Assembly: GCA_041395905.1 (NCBI GenBank)
Contig: JAWKZP010000010.1
Coordinates: 1-64,000 of the forward strand
Origin: UBA7803 sp041395905
Lineage (GTDB): Bacteria > Pseudomonadota > Gammaproteobacteria > Pseudomonadales > Azotimanducaceae
Direction: 5' to 3'
Length of the DNA: 64,000 bases
Shown here: one piece after another, positions 62,066 to 64,000 of the stretch
Position numbering within the stretch: position 1 is the stretch's first letter
How the letters are laid out: the number at the start of each line of letters is the position of its first letter
The notes under the pieces: model-generated
Databases searched by the model: none
Told to the model about the DNA's origin: nothing
What the model saw: the letters and a program-made list of their open reading frames with translations, nothing else
Translations under genes and position numbers: made by a program

Positions 62066-63568
62066 ATGGAGATTCTGCAGGTCGTCGGAGAGGTGTTCGT
62101 CTTTCTGGTGATGGTGGCGCTGGTCGCCCTGGTGGTCACGTACGTGGTGGATGCGACCCAGACCAGGCATGCCGTGCGCCGCAACTTTCCCGTCATAGGG
62201 CGGTTCCGCTACCTGTTCGAGCGTCTGGGTGAGTTTTTCCGTCAGTACTTCTTCGCGATGGACCGCGAGGAGATGCCGTTCAATCGCGCGGAGCGCGCCT
62301 GGGTGTACCGTGCCGCCAAGGGTGTCGATGCCACCGTGGCCTTCGGCTCTACGCGCGATCTGCGACCCACGGGGACGGTGCTGTTCGTCAACTGTCCCTG
62401 GCCGACGTTGGAGAAGGATGCGGTGGAGCCGACACCGGTAACGGTGGGGCCGTATTGCCGGGAACCCTATCGCACCGCGAGCTTCTTCAACATCTCCGCC
62501 ATGAGTTTCGGCGCCATTTCCAGGCCCGCGGTGCAGGCGCTGTCCAATGGCGCGCGCATGGCGGGGTGCTGGCTGAACACAGGTGAGGGCGGGTTGTCGC
62601 CCTACCATCTGGAGGGCGGCGCCGACATCGTGTTCCAGATCGGCACCGCCAAGTACGGGGTGCGCAACGCCGACGGGTCGCTGTCGGAGAAGCGCCTGGC
62701 GGAGATCGGCGCGCTGCCCCAGGTGAAGATGATCGAGCTCAAGCTCAGCCAGGGAGCCAAACCGGGCAAGGGTGGCATCCTGCCGGGTGCCAAGGTCACC
62801 GAGGAGATCGCGCGGATCCGCGCGATCGAGGTGGGGCAGGACTCCATCAGCCCGAACCGGCACCTGGAGATCGACTCCAACGCCGACCTGCTGGACATGA
62901 TTGCCCGCATCCGCGACATCACGGGCAAGCCCACGGGATTCAAAGCGGTGATCGGGGCGTACGGCTGGATCGAAGAGCTCTGCCAGGAGATCGTCGATCG
63001 CGGGGTCGAGAGCGCGCCGGATTTCATCACCATCGACAGCAAGGACGGCGGTACCGGTGCGGCCCCCCAGAGTCTCATCGACTACGTCGGACTGCCCGTG
63101 CACGAGAGCCTGCCCCTGGTCGTGGACATTCTGGCGCGATTCGGTCTGCGAGAACGCGTGCGGGTCATCGCCAGCGGCAAGCTGATCACGCCGGGCGAGG
63201 TCGCCTGGGCCCTGTGTGCCGGAGCGGACTTCATCAACAGCGCGCGCGGCTTCATGTTCGCCCTGGGCTGCATCCAGGCGATGCAGTGCAATCGCAACAC
63301 CTGTCCCACGGGGGTTACGACCCACGATCCCAAGCTGCAGAAGGGACTGGACCCGGTAGACAAGGCCGAGCGCGTGTTCCGCTATGTCGAGAGCATCCAC
63401 AAGGAAGTCGGTATCATCGCGCACTCGTGTGGCGTGGCCGAACCGCGGCAGCTGCGGCGCAAGCATTGCAGACTGGTGCAGAACAACGGCATCAGCGTGC
63501 CGCTGGACGAGCTGTATCCGCAGGTGCTGCCCACCAGCCCGCCGCCGCAGCGCACGATGGCGCGTTAG
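62066..63568 (+). CDS. FMN-binding glutamate-synthase family protein
   Basis: The 500-residue protein starts with a membrane helix (LQVVGEVFVFLVMVALVALVVTYVV). Its core is the FMN domain of glutamate synthase: SFFNISAMSFGAISRPAVQALSNGARMAGCWLNTGEGGLSPYH, FITIDSKDGGTGAAP, GADFINSARGFMFALGCIQAMQCNRNTCPTGV with the 3Fe-4S Cys set. It lacks the glutaminase domain. Such single-domain proteins may reduce methylated amines or act as ferredoxin-linked dehydrogenases. ATG 62066 is used. It is divergent from the sulfatase. Confidence 0.87.
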   Translation: MEILQVVGEVFVFLVMVALVALVVTYVVDATQTRHAVRRNFPVIGRFRYLFERLGEFFRQYFFAMDREEMPFNRAERAWVYRAAKGVDATVAFGSTRDLRPTGTVLFVNCPWPTLEKDAVEPTPVTVGPYCREPYRTASFFNISAMSFGAISRPAVQALSNGARMAGCWLNTGEGGLSPYHLEGGADIVFQIGTAKYGVRNADGSLSEKRLAEIGALPQVKMIELKLSQGAKPGKGGILPGAKVTEEIARIRAIEVGQDSISPNRHLEIDSNADLLDMIARIRDITGKPTGFKAVIGAYGWIEELCQEIVDRGVESAPDFITIDSKDGGTGAAPQSLIDYVGLPVHESLPLVVDILARFGLRERVRVIASGKLITPGEVAWALCAGADFINSARGFMFALGCIQAMQCNRNTCPTGVTTHDPKLQKGLDPVDKAERVFRYVESIHKEVGIIAHSCGVAEPRQLRRKHCRLVQNNGISVPLDELYPQVLPTSPPPQRTMAR

Positions 63569-63616
63569 CGGCTGGCAGGTCGCCGGCAGCTGGCCGCCGG
63601 GACCGAACGCTGGCGA

Positions 63617-64000
63617 CTAGTCGCCGATGCTGCGCTTGCGTCCGGGTGCGCGCTGCTCGCCGATGATCGGCCCCCAGTCGGCGGTCAGGGCGTTGCGCAA
63701 CGACCGCACCGCGTCGTAGCCGATACGGATGGCCAGGGCCTGCTCGGCCTGACGCAGGCTGGCCATGGCCGCGCTGATCAGTCGTGAACCCTTTTCGCTG
63801 AACACGATTCGATTGGCGCGGCGATCCTCCGGGTCGGGAATCTGTGTGACCAGCTCGTCCTTCTCGAGATCGGTGATCTGCTGCTGTATGGCCTGGCGGC
63901 TGACGCCGAGCACGCGGGCCAGCTCGGCGGCGCGGGTGATGCCGTTGGAGATGTTGATCAGAATCATGGTCTGCGTGCGGGTACGCGGCTGGTAGCCGGC
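63617..64000 (-). CDS. MarR-family regulator, 5' truncated
   Basis: The frame is open to the right edge, so the N terminus is missing. The visible 127 residues hold a winged helix: TRTQTMILINISNGITRAAELARVLGVSRQAIQQQITDLEKDELVTQIPDPEDRRANRIVF, with the wing Asp-Arg-Arg. Its tail is GRKRSIGD. It is convergent with the glutamate-synthase-like gene, 48 bases away; the target is unknown. The stop codon lies inside the palindrome GGCGACTAGTCGCC. Confidence 0.82.
   Translation of the reverse strand, partial: AGYQPRTRTQTMILINISNGITRAAELARVLGVSRQAIQQQITDLEKDELVTQIPDPEDRRANRIVFSEKGSRLISAAMASLRQAEQALAIRIGYDAVRSLRNALTADWGPIIGEQRAPGRKRSIGD

Noticed and set aside
63612..63625. 14-bp palindrome GGCGACTAGTCGCC as an operator
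   Set aside because: It covers the MarR stop codon at a convergent gene end; more likely chance or terminator part.

Overview
The window is GC-rich, densely coded DNA from an aerobic, free-living Gammaproteobacterium. Supporting this are an HdfR-like LysR regulator, CueR with a CopA-type ATPase, a three-part PntAA/PntAB/PntB transhydrogenase, DUF6482 and DUF6502 proteins, a PEP-CTERM protein, a TonB receptor with a TPR-sulfotransferase, and a CYP153-type P450. I cannot name a genus. The gene mix (CoA transferase, amidohydrolase, luciferase-like oxidoreductase, P450, TRAP importer) suggests a marine or soil heterotroph using hydrocarbons, lipids and organic acids.

Layout. 1-8.9 kb: catabolic and lipid genes (two MDR oxidoreductases, CaiB/BaiF CoA transferase, LysR regulator, MATE pump with PlsC-like acyltransferase, beta-lactamase-fold hydrolase with amidohydrolase). 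8.9-16.6 kb: an AT-richer block that looks acquired. It has a leftward CqsS-like histidine kinase (broken), then rightward a membrane class III cyclase, a PilZ/FeeM-like N-acyltransferase, an MMPL/RND exporter (broken) and a methyltransferase. This is the best candidate for an undescribed system: a putative acyl-signal synthesis, export and sensing cassette, partly decayed. 16.6-25.7 kb: RidA, a frameshifted HisN-like phosphatase, LLM oxidoreductase, a sigma-54-like promoter followed by CU-rich hairpins with no gene (possible small RNA), an alpha/beta-hydrolase/OsmC fusion, a DUF6502-DUF5666 pair, a methyltransferase-InaA kinase pair, DUF6482 and a metallophosphoesterase. 25.7-34 kb: a PEP-CTERM protein behind a sigma-54-like promoter, a PRPP-synthetase-like protein, a HerA-like ATPase, a BCCT transporter with UspA, and a TPR-sulfotransferase.

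34-45.6 kb: TonB receptor, MarR regulator, CopA-CueR copper unit, an outer-membrane-barrel-like protein, a Asp/Gln/Arg repeat protein and a large CSLREA protein. Together with the 899-residue Asp-box protein and the small CPBP protease between them (45.1-48.3 kb) this forms what looks like a self-contained C-terminal sorting system of the JDVT-CTERM/MrtJ kind. 48.5-55.7 kb: small secreted protein, PurN, MaoC-like protein, two overlapping ArsA/Get3-like ATPases (BagAB-like), and a TRAP importer. 55.9-64 kb: pnt operon, CYP153-like P450, a 265-bp element bounded by 32-bp perfect inverted repeats, a sulfatase, a glutamate-synthase-family flavoprotein and a truncated MarR gene at the right edge.

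Readings are by eye from translation and motif memory; no database search was run. Broken genes (9-17.3 kb) could be real decay or base-calling errors.
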